Shown here in pieces: positions 10,334 through 18,202 of a stretch of DNA of 64,000 nucleotides; positions within the stretch are counted from its first letter, which is position 1; every line of letters begins with the position of its first letter. A program made the translations under genes and the position numbers. Under the pieces are notes generated by a model. It was not told the origin of the DNA. It worked only from the letters and a program-made list of their open reading frames with translations, and ran no database searches. The stretch spans positions 2,021,501 through 2,085,500 of the forward strand of contig NZ_CP034346.1 in assembly GCF_003991425.1 (NCBI RefSeq), in the 5' to 3' direction. The stretch comes from Paenibacillus lutimineralis. Its GTDB lineage: Bacteria > Bacillota > Bacilli > Paenibacillales > Paenibacillaceae.

Positions 10334-10978
10334 ATGAAAATTAAAGTATTAATCGCGGATGATAATTCATTTATCAGAGAGGGCATGCGCATTATCCTCA
10401 ACTCTTTCGAGGAATTCGAAGTACTAGCCACAGTGGAGGACGGCCGCGAGGCGGTGGAATTCTGCCAGGCCAACGAGGTGGATGTAGCGCTGCTCGATGT
10501 GCGCATGCCGAATATGAATGGTGTCGAGGCTACTCGTCTGCTCACGGAGACGACGAAGACGAAGCCGCTTATTCTGACTACCTTTGACGATGATGAGTAT
10601 ATTACGGATGCTATTCGCTTTGGCGCCAAGGGATATTTGCTAAAAAATAACGATCCTGAGCGGATCCGTGATGCGATTAGGAGTATCCATCATGGTCATA
10701 ACGTATTGCAGAATGTCATTCTTGACAAACTGAAGCTGAATCTTGGCGATCATACGCCCGGCGTGGTCGAACCGCCGATTGATGTCAGTTTGTTCACTGA
10801 GCGCGAACTAGAGGTCATGTCCGGCATTGCCAAAGGGTTGTCCAACAAAGAGATTTCCAGGGAACTGTTCATTTCTGAAGGAACGGTCGCTAATTATATC
10901 ACTTCGCTATTGAACAAGACCGGGCTTGAGCACCGCACCCAAATTGCTATCTATTATTTAACGGGAAGGATACGTTAG
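10334..10978 (+). CDS. NarL/LuxR-family response regulator
   Basis: This is a 214-residue two-component response regulator. The receiver domain (1-120) has acidic residues Asp9/Asp10, the phospho-acceptor Asp55 in LLDVRMPN, a Thr-Thr switch in ILTTFDDD and the Lys of GYLLKN. The C-terminal LuxR-type helix-turn-helix is at about 148-205 (TERELEVMSGIAKGLSNKEI). The kinase gene follows five bases later, and an ABC efflux system lies downstream, suggesting a ligand-sensing and efflux module like B. subtilis LnrK (YfiK). A six-codon open frame starting at 10317 behind a strong AAGGAGAGG overlaps this ATG by an ATGA-type junction and may couple translation. The exact ligand is unknown. Confidence 0.92.
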   Translation: MKIKVLIADDNSFIREGMRIILNSFEEFEVLATVEDGREAVEFCQANEVDVALLDVRMPNMNGVEATRLLTETTKTKPLILTTFDDDEYITDAIRFGAKGYLLKNNDPERIRDAIRSIHHGHNVLQNVILDKLKLNLGDHTPGVVEPPIDVSLFTERELEVMSGIAKGLSNKEISRELFISEGTVANYITSLLNKTGLEHRTQIAIYYLTGRIR

Positions 10979-10982
10979 AGAG

Positions 10983-12095
10983 ATGGAGCTATGGAATATG
11001 GGTAATAAGCTGGTTGTCTTATTATTCGTTGTTTCTGGGGCGTACTTTATGAATGATCGGCCCTCGAGATGGCTAGTATTCTATTTTCTTGTCTATATTG
11101 CGATCAATCTATCGGCTCAGATAATACGCAACCGTTATGTCGCACAGGCTGTAATCGGGATTGGAATGGCTTATACACTAATTTGTGCGTTCTATATTAA
11201 TCCTTATTTTTTGCTACTATACCCGTTTAGCATTTTTGATTTGGCTTCGTATGACGGCCAGAGACAGAAATGGTACTATCTCTTGCTGCTCGTACCGCTA
11301 TGGATCATCAGCGGCTCTCTGCTTATGCTGTATGGTCTTATAGCTGTACTGAGTATGATGAACTACCTACTAATCAGTAAATCGCGTGACAAGGCCAGGA
11401 AGCAGGAGGAACAACTGGATCAGATGCGGCATTCTCAGGACCAGCTTCGCAGGAAGCTGCATGAGAATGAGGAGTTCATTCGCGTATCGGAGTATACATA
11501 TAAGCTGGAGGAGCGTAACCGTTTGTCTCAGGAAATTCATGACGGGGTAGGCCACTCGATGACAGGTGCGCTTATTCAAATGGAGGCAGCCAAGCGTATT
11601 TTGCAGACCGATCCTGAGTCCGCTGAGAATCTGCTGCAGAATGCCATCGGCATCTCCAAAGAGGCGATCGAACAGATCCGGCATACGCTGAAGAACATGA
11701 AACCAGCGCTGCAGCAACTAGGGATCCAGCGGCTGAAGACGTTGGTGGAGGCCTTCGGTGGCCATTCCGGCCTAGTGACTTCGGTTATACATGGGGGCAA
11801 TCTTGAACTGATTACACCCCTTCACTGGAAGATCATTCATGAGAATGTGACAGAAGCATTGACGAATACAGCCAAGTACGCAGGTGCTACAACGGTTCAT
11901 GTTGAAGTTCGGGTATTGGGTAAAATGATCAAAGTTGTTGTGAACGACAATGGGCGCGGTAAAGATAAAATTGTGAAGGGCCTCGGACTGATTGGTATGG
12001 AAGAACGGTCTGCCTCAGTGGGTGGTACAATTATTGCTGATGGAACGAAGGGCTTCAGCGTCACTACGCTCATTCCGCTTACCGGGGAAAGCTAG
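10983..12095 (+). CDS. Sensor histidine kinase (HisKA_3 / NarX-DesK type)
   Basis: This is a 370-residue membrane sensor kinase, partner of the preceding response regulator. The first 130 residues hold about four to five hydrophobic segments with short loops and no large extracellular sensor domain. A coiled-coil linker follows (about 130-175). The dimerisation domain RNRLSQEIHDGVGHSMTGAL has phospho-acceptor His186. The HATPase domain shows NVTEALTNTAKYAGA (N box), VNDNGRGK (G1) and GLGLIGMEER (G2). The start is ATG 10983 with GGAAGGA 12 bases upstream; an in-frame ATG at 10998 is possible. Regulator-before-kinase is the reverse of the Lnr order in B. subtilis. Confidence 0.92.
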   Translation: MELWNMGNKLVVLLFVVSGAYFMNDRPSRWLVFYFLVYIAINLSAQIIRNRYVAQAVIGIGMAYTLICAFYINPYFLLLYPFSIFDLASYDGQRQKWYYLLLLVPLWIISGSLLMLYGLIAVLSMMNYLLISKSRDKARKQEEQLDQMRHSQDQLRRKLHENEEFIRVSEYTYKLEERNRLSQEIHDGVGHSMTGALIQMEAAKRILQTDPESAENLLQNAIGISKEAIEQIRHTLKNMKPALQQLGIQRLKTLVEAFGGHSGLVTSVIHGGNLELITPLHWKIIHENVTEALTNTAKYAGATTVHVEVRVLGKMIKVVVNDNGRGKDKIVKGLGLIGMEERSASVGGTIIADGTKGFSVTTLIPLTGES

Positions 12096-12209
12096 GGTGA
12101 ATTTTCTCATATAGAAGTTTCCGCCAGCAGTGATAGAGCAAGCCAATGGTAATGTGGCAGAATGTTGATAAATCGCTAGCTCTATATAGTTAGAGCCACA
12201 TCTCTCCAA

Positions 12210-12397
12210 CTCTAACGAAACTGGATATCGTTATATGGGCCGGAAATGGCAGATAAAAATTGTAACGAAACTGGGTATCGCTATTTGGGTGAATTTACGG
12301 CGAATAGAGCGGATTTCTCACGAATAACGATATGGTGTTTCGTTAGATTTAATTTGTTGCTCTTGATGGGGAAATAACGATCTGTAGTTTCGTTAGA
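12210..12397. repeat. Palindromic intergenic repeats, TAACGAAAC family, two nested pairs
   Basis: Left arms (CTCTAACGAAACTGGATATC at 12210 and GTAACGAAACTGGGTATCG at 12262) and right arms (ATAACGATATGGTGTTTCG at 12324, AATAACGATCTGTAGTTTCG at 12372) form two nested inverted pairs of the element seen at 5452-5539. The arms keep TAACGAAAC...TATCG while spacers differ. The block lies in the 690-bp gap between the kinase and the ABC transporter. Confidence 0.72.
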
Positions 12398-12451
12398 GTT
12401 TGCACATGAAAATATTCACCCCCCTGGCTATGTGTTTTACTAAAAGTACAA

Positions 12452-12655
12452 GTTCAAAAAGTCAGACTTTCAGCACCAAAGCTTATGCTTCCGATGTGCG
12501 TTTTTTCAAAACGCTTCAGTTGGGTGTAGCTAGGGACGAAAGGAGCACAGCGTACGTAGTTTGTACGTGAGCACCGGAAGGCCCGGCTGAATTCAAGATT
12601 CGATGTCGAATAAACTTTTAGTACTGCTACGTGATCAAAAGGGGACTTTTTGAAC
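12452..12655 (+). repeat. Repeat family 1, copy A (MITE-like, non-coding)
   Basis: A full-length, 204-bp copy bounded by GTTCAAAAAGTC and GACTTTTTGAAC. The core contains the hairpin GCGTAC-GTAGTTT-GTACGT, CACCGGAAGGCCCGG and the small palindrome ATTCGATGTCGAAT. No transposase is encoded. An antisense open frame across it is an artefact shared by other copies. It sits between the kinase and the ABC genes. Confidence 0.8.
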
Positions 12656-12687
12656 AATCCCTAAAAACATGAAATTTCTAATATACA

Positions 12688-12729
12688 AAGGATGAACTTA
12701 TGCACTGACATAAGGGCATCCTTTTTTTC
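12688..12729 (+). terminator. Intrinsic terminator / possible attenuator upstream of ABC transporter
   Basis: AAGGATG...CATCCTT forms an outer stem, TTATG...CATAA an inner stem with loop CACTGA, followed by seven T. It lies 58 bases before the ABC ATPase start, so it either ends transcription from the two-component genes or acts as an attenuator for the efflux genes. Confidence 0.8.
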
Positions 12730-12786
12730 TACAATAGGATCATCAAGCGGATGAGAAATGATGAATCGAAATGGAGAGTGTCTGGG

Positions 12787-13722
12787 ATGAATGTACTGGA
12801 AATTCGCGAATTGACCAAGAAGTTTGGTGAATTCATAGCTGTTGACAATATATCACTGGCGGTTCGGGAAGGCGAGATATTCGGGTTCCTTGGAGCGAAC
12901 GGGGCGGGCAAGAGTACAACGATCAACCTGGTGGCCTCCTTGCTACGTCCAAGCAGCGGAGAGATTCGGATCTTGGATCGGGACCTCATGAAGCATAGCC
13001 GCTACACCAAGATGAATCTGGGCATAGTCCCGCAGGATTTGGCGATCTACAAAGAGATGACCGCCTATGAGAATGTTAGCTTCTTTGCCGGCTTATACGG
13101 ATTACGCGGGGCAGAACTTAAGGAGCGGACGATTGAAGCCCTTAAGTTCGTCGGGCTGGAAGACAAGATGAAGAGTTATCCGAAGAACTTCTCTGGCGGG
13201 ATGAAACGGCGCCTCAATATTGCCTGTGCAATCGCACATCGCCCCAAGCTGATCATTATGGATGAGCCAACGGTCGGAATCGACCCTCACTCCCGGAATT
13301 ATATTCTAAATTCGGTACGCAAGCTAAATGAGATGGGCTGCACGATCATCTACACCAGCCACTATATGGAGGAAGTGGAGGAGATCTGCACCCGGGTCGC
13401 TATTATCGACCATGGTAAGGTCATCGCAGAGGGGACTAAGGAGCAGTTGGTAGCGACAATTACAGATCTTAAAGAGATTCGAATCGAGCTTAAGAAATGC
13501 ATTCCGAGCCTTGCCGATACTTTGCGCAGAATTCCGGGTGTAAGAAGTGTCGAATTGCTGGAACAGACCGTGCGGGTTTTCTGCGATCTGGAAGTAGATA
13601 ATCTCGGTCTGATTCTGAAGGAATTAATCAGCCATGATGCGGATATCCGTTCGGTTGAGGAGCAGGAGCCGAATCTAGAGACGGTATTTCTGACGCTGAC
13701 TGGACGAACACTTCGGGACTAA
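12787..13722 (+). CDS. ABC transporter ATP-binding protein, LnrL/ABC-2 efflux type
   Basis: This ATPase powers export through the two membrane proteins encoded next. Walker [10 protein letters not shown] is at residues 37-45, the signature [14 protein letters not shown] follows, then Walker [13 protein letters not shown] and the H-loop TSHYMEEVE. The C-terminal extension of about 90 residues is usual for drug and antibiotic exporters. ATG 12787 was chosen because GGAGAG lies eight bases upstream and [14 protein letters not shown] begins as the family does; an in-frame ATG at 12751 lacks such a site. With two ABC-2 permeases and a two-component system it resembles LnrLMN (linearmycin resistance), but the substrate cannot be read from sequence. 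Confidence 0.9.
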   Translation: MNVLEIRELTKKFGEFIAVDNISLAVREGEIFGFLGANGAGKSTTINLVASLLRPSSGEIRILDRDLMKHSRYTKMNLGIVPQDLAIYKEMTAYENVSFFAGLYGLRGAELKERTIEALKFVGLEDKMKSYPKNFSGGMKRRLNIACAIAHRPKLIIMDEPTVGIDPHSRNYILNSVRKLNEMGCTIIYTSHYMEEVEEICTRVAIIDHGKVIAEGTKEQLVATITDLKEIRIELKKCIPSLADTLRRIPGVRSVELLEQTVRVFCDLEVDNLGLILKELISHDADIRSVEEQEPNLETVFLTLTGRTLRD

Positions 13723-13765
13723 GAAGCGTGGAAGGCGATGCCAATGAACGGGGGAAGAGAAATCA

Positions 13766-14902
13766 ATGAACATTTTACGCATTGCGTATAAAGAAGTTTT
13801 GCAGGATATGCGTGACCGTTGGACGCTTATATTTATGCTGGCATTTCCAATTGTGCTAATGATGATTTTGGGCTTTGCGCTTAGCAATGCTTTTGAGAGC
13901 GGAACGACGAACATCGACAAAATTCACGTCCTGGTCAAGGACAGAGGAGAGAATGAGGCCCTAACACGCAGCTTCGCGGCATTCTCTGCGGAGACGGCCA
14001 AATCAGGTATCCTGTTCGAGGACCTAAAGGCGGGTATGGATGGTACAGAAGAGGTAAGGGCGGGGCGCTATGCCGACTACGTGGAACTAACAAAGGATGG
14101 GATTGAGCTATACAGTAACAGCTTCATTACGTTGGAGCATCAAATTTTGCAGGGAACGCTGACTGCGTTCACTGAGAAATACAAGGTGATCAGTACAATT
14201 GCTAAGCTGGAGCCTGACAAAATAGGAGTCGTGGGCTCTGAGCCCGCAGCCCAAAACTATATCAAGGAGACTTCGCTAATTCCTGATCGTAAGCCCGGCG
14301 CACTGGATTATTATGCAATGGCGATGACCGCGTTGGTCGCCTTGTGGGGCGCAATGTCTGCCGGCCAGTTAATTACCGGGGAGGTCAGAGAGGGGACAGC
14401 ATTCCGGCTCGTGGCTGCCCCGATTAATAAAGGAGAAATTTTCATTGGCAAGGTCCTTGGCAATCTCGCTGTGAATATGCTTTGTGTTCTGATTATTATC
14501 TTCTTCAGTAAATTTGCCTTTGGTGCATATTGGGGTGATCATTTGCCCGTCGTCATTCTCCTGTTGTTATCTGAGGTTATTATGGCCGTTAGCTTGGGGC
14601 TGGCCGTCAGCTATATATTCAAGGATACAGCGAGTCGCGCCATACTTCTGTTGATCACACAGCTCGGGGCGATCTTTGGAGGAGCCTATTTCCCATTCGA
14701 TGAAGCGGGGATTGAGTTAACCAAGATCATGTCTTTTATCATTCGAATGTCTCCGGTCCGCTGGACGAATAATGCGCTGACGGGCATCGTCTATAGGAAT
14801 GAGATTTGGGAGATGTGGCCGGTATTTGCTCTTAATATCGGAATCGCTATCGTGATGTTGACAATTGCTGCGGTCATGATGCGGCGTAGGGAGGGACTAT
14901 AA
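13766..14902 (+). CDS. ABC-2 type transporter permease (first of pair)
   Basis: A 378-residue membrane protein of the ABC-2 efflux class. It has an N-terminal transmembrane helix (about 20-40, WTLIFMLAFPIVLMMILGFA), a large extracytoplasmic domain (about 45-190) and a C-terminal bundle of five to six helices (about 190-370) with the conserved layout ALWGAMSAGQLITGEVREGTA. A GGGGGAAGAG site precedes the ATG. It is separated from the ATPase gene by 43 bp and from the next permease by one base, so the three genes form an operon. It probably forms a heterodimer with the following permease, by analogy with LnrM/LnrN. Confidence 0.88.
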   Translation: MNILRIAYKEVLQDMRDRWTLIFMLAFPIVLMMILGFALSNAFESGTTNIDKIHVLVKDRGENEALTRSFAAFSAETAKSGILFEDLKAGMDGTEEVRAGRYADYVELTKDGIELYSNSFITLEHQILQGTLTAFTEKYKVISTIAKLEPDKIGVVGSEPAAQNYIKETSLIPDRKPGALDYYAMAMTALVALWGAMSAGQLITGEVREGTAFRLVAAPINKGEIFIGKVLGNLAVNMLCVLIIIFFSKFAFGAYWGDHLPVVILLLLSEVIMAVSLGLAVSYIFKDTASRAILLLITQLGAIFGGAYFPFDEAGIELTKIMSFIIRMSPVRWTNNALTGIVYRNEIWEMWPVFALNIGIAIVMLTIAAVMMRRREGL

Positions 14903-14903
14903 T

Positions 14904-16052
14904 ATGCTAAAAGATATTTGTTGGCTCGTCATTACATTATTGCGTACGACTTTCCGCAAACGCAGCAACCTGATTCTTTATCTAGGTTTGCCTTTGGCGG
15001 GCATTCTGTTCTCCCTATTAATCTATTCGGGAAACGGCCAGGAAGGGCTACATGTCGGCGTAGTCAACGAGGACGGGGCAGAGATTGCCGCGAATACCAT
15101 CTCTTTTCTACAGGGTCTTGATCAGGTCAAAGTTGAGAATGTGACGGAGGCCGAAATGCAGAAGCAGCTTGCCGCCGGCAAGCTCGACAGCGGGTTAATC
15201 TTACAGAAGGGTTATTCAGACAGCGTACTAGCCGGAGAACCTGCACAAATCGTCATTCAATCGCTGAAGGGCGCTCAGGTGACGGCATATGTGAAGGCAA
15301 TGCTGTATAACTATATTGATAATTTTGCTGCGGTCGGTCAAATTTCTGACGGCGATCCAACCCGATTCAAGCAACTTTATGAAGATTATCAGAAACAGGA
15401 CTTCCAATTAACGGCTAATACTGTGCATGATAACTCTTTGATGGTTCAGATGTCTTATCAATCGATCGGATTTCTGATCATGTTCATGATGATGTCGGCC
15501 ATCAACCTATCTGAGTTGATTCTGAAAGGAAGAGAGGATCGTACTTACTTCCGGATTATGTCTTCACCGATCACTCCTAGAACCTATGTAATTTCAAATA
15601 TTATCGTCAATTTTATTGTCATGCTGATACAGATCGGTTTCACCGTTATTTGCATCAGGTATGTGTTCAAATTCGATACGGGAATACCGCTGTATCAATT
15701 GGTCGGTCTGCTAGCTTTATTTGCACTAATTTCAGTGGGCATCTCCTTATCCATCGTTGCTTTCTCTAAGAGCAGCGGGATGTCCGGGGCTCTGCAGAAT
15801 CTGGTTATAACACCGAGTTGCCTGCTTGCCGGTTGTTTCTTCCCGATCGATGTTATGCCGGCATTCTTACGACGCATCGCTGATTTTCTGCCCCAACATT
15901 GGGTATTACAGACCATCAAACAGCTGCAGGAGGGTGATAGTTTCACCAGTATAGGGTTCAATCTGCTAGTGCTGGGAGGATTTATTGTAGTCTTCTTCCT
16001 ACTTGCCTCATATAAGTTCAAACGGATGAATGACATCAGGAACTTCGTATAA
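14904..16052 (+). CDS. ABC-2 type transporter permease (second of pair)
   Basis: A 382-residue paralogue of the upstream permease with the same plan: N-terminal helix (about 20-42, NLILYLGLPLAGILFSLLIY), extracytoplasmic domain (about 45-180), then about six helices including MFMMMSAINLSELILKGRED, which corresponds to the gating-helix region of ABC-2 proteins. It is the last gene of the putative efflux operon; the downstream gap holds a promoter-like palindrome, stem-loops and a terminator. The export role is inferred from family and context only. Confidence 0.87.
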   Translation: MLKDICWLVITLLRTTFRKRSNLILYLGLPLAGILFSLLIYSGNGQEGLHVGVVNEDGAEIAANTISFLQGLDQVKVENVTEAEMQKQLAAGKLDSGLILQKGYSDSVLAGEPAQIVIQSLKGAQVTAYVKAMLYNYIDNFAAVGQISDGDPTRFKQLYEDYQKQDFQLTANTVHDNSLMVQMSYQSIGFLIMFMMMSAINLSELILKGREDRTYFRIMSSPITPRTYVISNIIVNFIVMLIQIGFTVICIRYVFKFDTGIPLYQLVGLLALFALISVGISLSIVAFSKSSGMSGALQNLVITPSCLLAGCFFPIDVMPAFLRRIADFLPQHWVLQTIKQLQEGDSFTSIGFNLLVLGGFIVVFFLLASYKFKRMNDIRNFV

Positions 16053-16072
16053 TTTTGGGGATATATTAAAAC

Positions 16073-16114
16073 GTGATGTACATCACAGATACAGCACCAA
16101 GTGGCTGTTATACT
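16073..16114 (+). promoter_or_regulatory. Palindromic operator plus -10 element (CRP/FNR-like site)
   Basis: GTGATGTACATCAC at 16073-16086 is a perfect 14-bp palindrome; with its 3' flanking A it fits TGTGA-N6-TCACA, the CRP/FNR-type consensus, except at the first position. A -10-like TATACT lies at 16109-16114, and no good -35 is visible. If transcription starts about 16121, the palindrome centre falls near -41.5, the usual position of a class II activator site. Assignment to a regulator is inference. Confidence 0.5.
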
Positions 16115-16120
16115 ACAGTT

Positions 16121-16242
16121 AGCCGACATCTTATTGATGCACCCCGGCGGACGTATTGGTGGCAGAAATGCTTATTTTTGATTCCAATACGTCCGTAGAT
16201 TCGCTTCCTTACTGAGAGGAAGCAGGGTGCTTCTTTTTTTTG
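16121..16242 (+). ncRNA. Candidate small RNA or structured leader ending in a terminator
   Basis: Downstream of the TATACT element there is no start codon with a ribosome site for 460 bp. The segment holds an 11-bp perfect stem (GGACGTATTGG 16149-16159 with CCAATACGTCC 16184-16194, loop of 24), a stem GCTTCCT/AGGAAGC (16203-16223), and an alternative stem GAAGCA-GGG-TGCTTC followed by eight T. The last two stems overlap and exclude each other, like an antiterminator and terminator. It may equally be just the terminator region of the ABC operon. No known RNA family was recognised. Confidence 0.4.
16202..16242 (+). terminator. Intrinsic terminator after the ABC efflux operon region
   Basis: GAAGCA-GGG-TGCTTC followed by TTTTTTTT, overlapped on its left by the competing stem GCTTCCT/AGGAAGC. 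It ends either the efflux operon or the candidate small RNA. Confidence 0.7.
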
Positions 16243-16268
16243 CCTTTTTTCGGTATGATTAAGTGTGT

Positions 16269-16509
16269 GTTCAAAAAGGTTGGTTTCAGTACCGAAGCTT
16301 ATGCTTCCGATATGCGTTTTTTCAATACGCTCCAGTTGGATGAAGCTAGGGTCTGAGGAGCGGAGCGTACGTTTTGGGTACGTGAGCACCTGAGATGTTT
16401 CCGTAGGAAACATAACTTCGTAAGCATCTGCTTAGACCCGGCTGAACTCAAGATTTGATGTCGAGATACTTCTTGATTCACTTCGTAATCAAAAGCCGAC
16501 TTTTTGAAG
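16269..16509 (+). repeat. Repeat family 1, copy B (with about 40-bp insertion)
   Basis: It starts GTTCAAAAAG and ends CGACTTTTTGAAG. The core is the same as copy A, but an extra segment of about 40 bp (around 16391-16434, containing the palindrome ATGTTTCCGTAGGAAACAT) is inserted before the GACCCGGCTGAA block. It ends about 70 bp before the HIT gene, so transcripts for that gene from upstream would pass through it. Confidence 0.8.
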
Positions 16510-16581
16510 TACCTTATTAAAGGAAGTTGTACTAAAGAACACTTGAATTCTGAACACTACCTTGAAGGAGGATTATGTAAA

Positions 16582-16947
16582 ATGGAAAATTGTTTGTTTT
16601 GCAGCATAGTAGAGGGGAAGATCCCTTCGAAAAAAGTGTATGAAGACGATACATTTCTCGTATTTCATGACATCCAGCCTGCAGCGCCTGTCCATGTTCT
16701 GATCATTCCGAAGAAACATATCGCTACGATGAACGAAGTCGGCTCAGAGGATTATGCCATGATCGGCGAATTGCACCGCGTTGCACAGCAGGTGGCCAAA
16801 GAGCTTGGCGTTGCAGAGACAGGGTACAGACTGATTAACAACTGCGGTCCTGATAGTGGACAAGCTGTTTATCATATTCACTATCACTTGCTTGGCGGGG
16901 CGAAGCTGGGGCTACTAGCACAAACTTCGGATTCACATGCAAATTGA
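16582..16947 (+). CDS. HIT family nucleotide hydrolase (HinT-like)
   Basis: A 121-residue histidine-triad protein. The triad HIHYHLLGG near residues 97-105 and the N-terminal CLFCSIVEGKIPSKKVYED, with its paired cysteines, are typical of HinT purine nucleoside phosphoramidases. ATG 16582 was chosen because AAGGAGG stands ten bases upstream and the family begins there; a longer frame back to 16504 reads into repeat copy B. The C-terminal tail after GGAKLGLL is short and polar. It is monocistronic in appearance, flanked by the repeat upstream and the rpsU promoter region downstream. Confidence 0.92.
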   Translation: MENCLFCSIVEGKIPSKKVYEDDTFLVFHDIQPAAPVHVLIIPKKHIATMNEVGSEDYAMIGELHRVAQQVAKELGVAETGYRLINNCGPDSGQAVYHIHYHLLGGAKLGLLAQTSDSHAN

Positions 16948-17068
16948 CGAATTTTGTGAACGGCTAAATGCCTGAAATTGTGGAAAAACTAAGGTATACC
17001 GCCGTTTTTGCATCATGCTGATAGGTGTCCATGGTTAAGAAGGTAATAAATAATAAGCAGGAAAACAG

Positions 17069-17107
17069 GGTGTCAGGTTGACACCTTCTTTATTTTTCCC
17101 CTATAAT
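17069..17107 (+). promoter_or_regulatory. rpsU promoter with inverted repeat over the -35
   Basis: TTGACA at 17078-17083, an 18-bp spacer and TATAAT at 17102-17107 make a near-consensus sigma-A promoter about 60 bp before rpsU. GGTGTCA-GGT-TGACACC (17069-17085) is a perfect 7-bp inverted repeat that includes the -35, so it could be an operator. No known regulator motif was recognised. Confidence 0.75.
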
Positions 17108-17168
17108 GTAGCTTGATGAACCGTGTTGTTATGCTCTTGGACGGTCTGGTCGGAGGGAGGGAAAACTG

Positions 17169-17342
17169 GTGTCTGAAACTAAAGTTCGCAAAAACGAGAC
17201 AATTGATGCTGCACTTCGTCGCTTTAAACGTTCCATTGCTAAAGATGGCGTATTGGCTGAGGTGAAGAAACGCAAGCATTATGAAAAGCCAAGCGTAAAG
17301 CGCAAGAAAAAGTCCGAGGCTGCTCGTAAGAGAAAGTTTTAG
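17169..17342 (+). CDS. rpsU: 30S ribosomal protein S21
   Basis: A 57-residue basic protein starting with GTG behind GGAGGGAGGG. Its sequence, [19 protein letters not shown] and on to a Lys/Arg-rich tail [11 protein letters not shown], is that of bacterial S21 of the small ribosomal subunit. It precedes yqeY by 15 bp, the standard rpsU-yqeY pairing of Bacillales, and is driven by the promoter at 17078-17107. Confidence 0.97.
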   Translation: MSETKVRKNETIDAALRRFKRSIAKDGVLAEVKKRKHYEKPSVKRKKKSEAARKRKF

Positions 17343-17357
17343 GAGGAATTAGCTACC

Positions 17358-17801
17358 ATGAATCTTAGCGAGCGATTGAACGAAGATATGAAGCAAGCGA
17401 TGAAGAGTCAAGACAAGTTCAAACTCTCCACCATACGAATGGTACGTTCTACGATTAAAAATCTTGAGATAGATTTGAAAAGAACTTTGGACGATAATGA
17501 AGTGCTTGATATCCTAAGTCGTGAGATCAAACAGCGCAAAGATGCCCTCCAAGAATTTGAAAAAGCGGGTCGCGACGATCTTGCCGCGAGTGCCAGAGCG
17601 GAAGTTGAGATCATTGCCGTATACCTTCCCATGCAGTTAACTGAAGAAGAAATTAAAGTCATTGTACAGCAGACCATCCAGGAAACCGGTGCTTCTTCAA
17701 AAGCTGATATGGGGAAAGTGATGAGCGCACTTATGCCCAAGGTCAAAGGTCGGGCTGACGGTAAGCTCATTAATCAGGCAGTGCAACAGTCTCTGCAATA
17801 G
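17358..17801 (+). CDS. yqeY: GatB/YqeY domain-containing protein
   Basis: A 147-residue YqeY family protein, resembling the tRNA-binding tail domain of GatB. MNLSERLNEDMKQAMKSQDK at the start and KADMGKVMSALMPKVKGRADG at the end are family hallmarks. Its cellular role is not established in the family. The ATG follows AGGAGGAATT, which overlaps the rpsU stop region, so the two genes are co-transcribed. A strong terminator follows at 17813-17845. Confidence 0.93.
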   Translation: MNLSERLNEDMKQAMKSQDKFKLSTIRMVRSTIKNLEIDLKRTLDDNEVLDILSREIKQRKDALQEFEKAGRDDLAASARAEVEIIAVYLPMQLTEEEIKVIVQQTIQETGASSKADMGKVMSALMPKVKGRADGKLINQAVQQSLQ

Positions 17802-17812
17802 CTAATAGAGGT

Positions 17813-17845
17813 AAACACCTTCTACAACGTAGAAGGTGTTTTTTC
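17813..17845 (+). terminator. Intrinsic terminator after yqeY
   Basis: AACACCTTCTAC-AAC-GTAGAAGGTGTT: a 12-bp perfect stem with a three-base loop, followed by a T-run. It ends the rpsU-yqeY transcript before the yqfC operon. Confidence 0.9.
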
Positions 17846-17911
17846 TTGTGTTTTCATAAATCACCGCCTCCCCGCATATTTTGTACAGTAGGGGAAGGAG
17901 GATTGCCTCAT

Positions 17912-18199
17912 ATGAGCCGGTTTGTCCGCAAATTCCGCAAATGGACGGTCGATGCGCTCGACTTGCCAGGAGATCTTGTTTTTAATTTGCCAAGGCTCAC
18001 CTTGATCGGAGGTAAGCAGTTGTACATAGAGAATCATCGCGGGGTAGTGTTCTTCTCTCCGGAACAGCTTCAATTGGAGTTAAGCCACGGTTCTCTTGAG
18101 GTCGAGGGGAGTGGACTTGTCATAAAGGAAATATTGCCACAGGAGATCGTCATCGAAGGGAGAATCGAAGGAATTAAATATCGCGGAACGGAGGAGTAA
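17912..18199 (+). CDS. yqfC: Sporulation protein YqfC
   Basis: A 95-residue member of the YqfC family found in endospore formers, beginning MSRFVRKFRKWTVDALDLPG and containing GGKQLYIENHRGVVFFS. It is a YabP-related family linked to the mother-cell programme; the molecular role is unknown. ATG 17912 was chosen for the GGGGAAGGAGG site eight bases upstream; the frame is open further left, but without such a site. yqfD starts three bases after the stop. In B. subtilis floA (yqfA) and yqfB stand between yqeY and yqfC; they are absent here. Confidence 0.9.
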   Translation: MSRFVRKFRKWTVDALDLPGDLVFNLPRLTLIGGKQLYIENHRGVVFFSPEQLQLELSHGSLEVEGSGLVIKEILPQEIVIEGRIEGIKYRGTEE

Positions 18200-18202
18200 G
18201 TT

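Noticed and set aside
12454..12657. Minus-strand open frame of 67 codons within repeat copy A, and similar ones in copies B, D and G
   Set aside because: The frames follow the repeat sequence itself, lack ribosome sites and differ in boundaries between copies; they are by-products of the repeat.
12705..12735. Promoter CTGACA...TACAAT for the ABC genes
   Set aside because: The spacer is 19 bp and both boxes overlap the terminator stem and its T-run; too weak to list as a feature.
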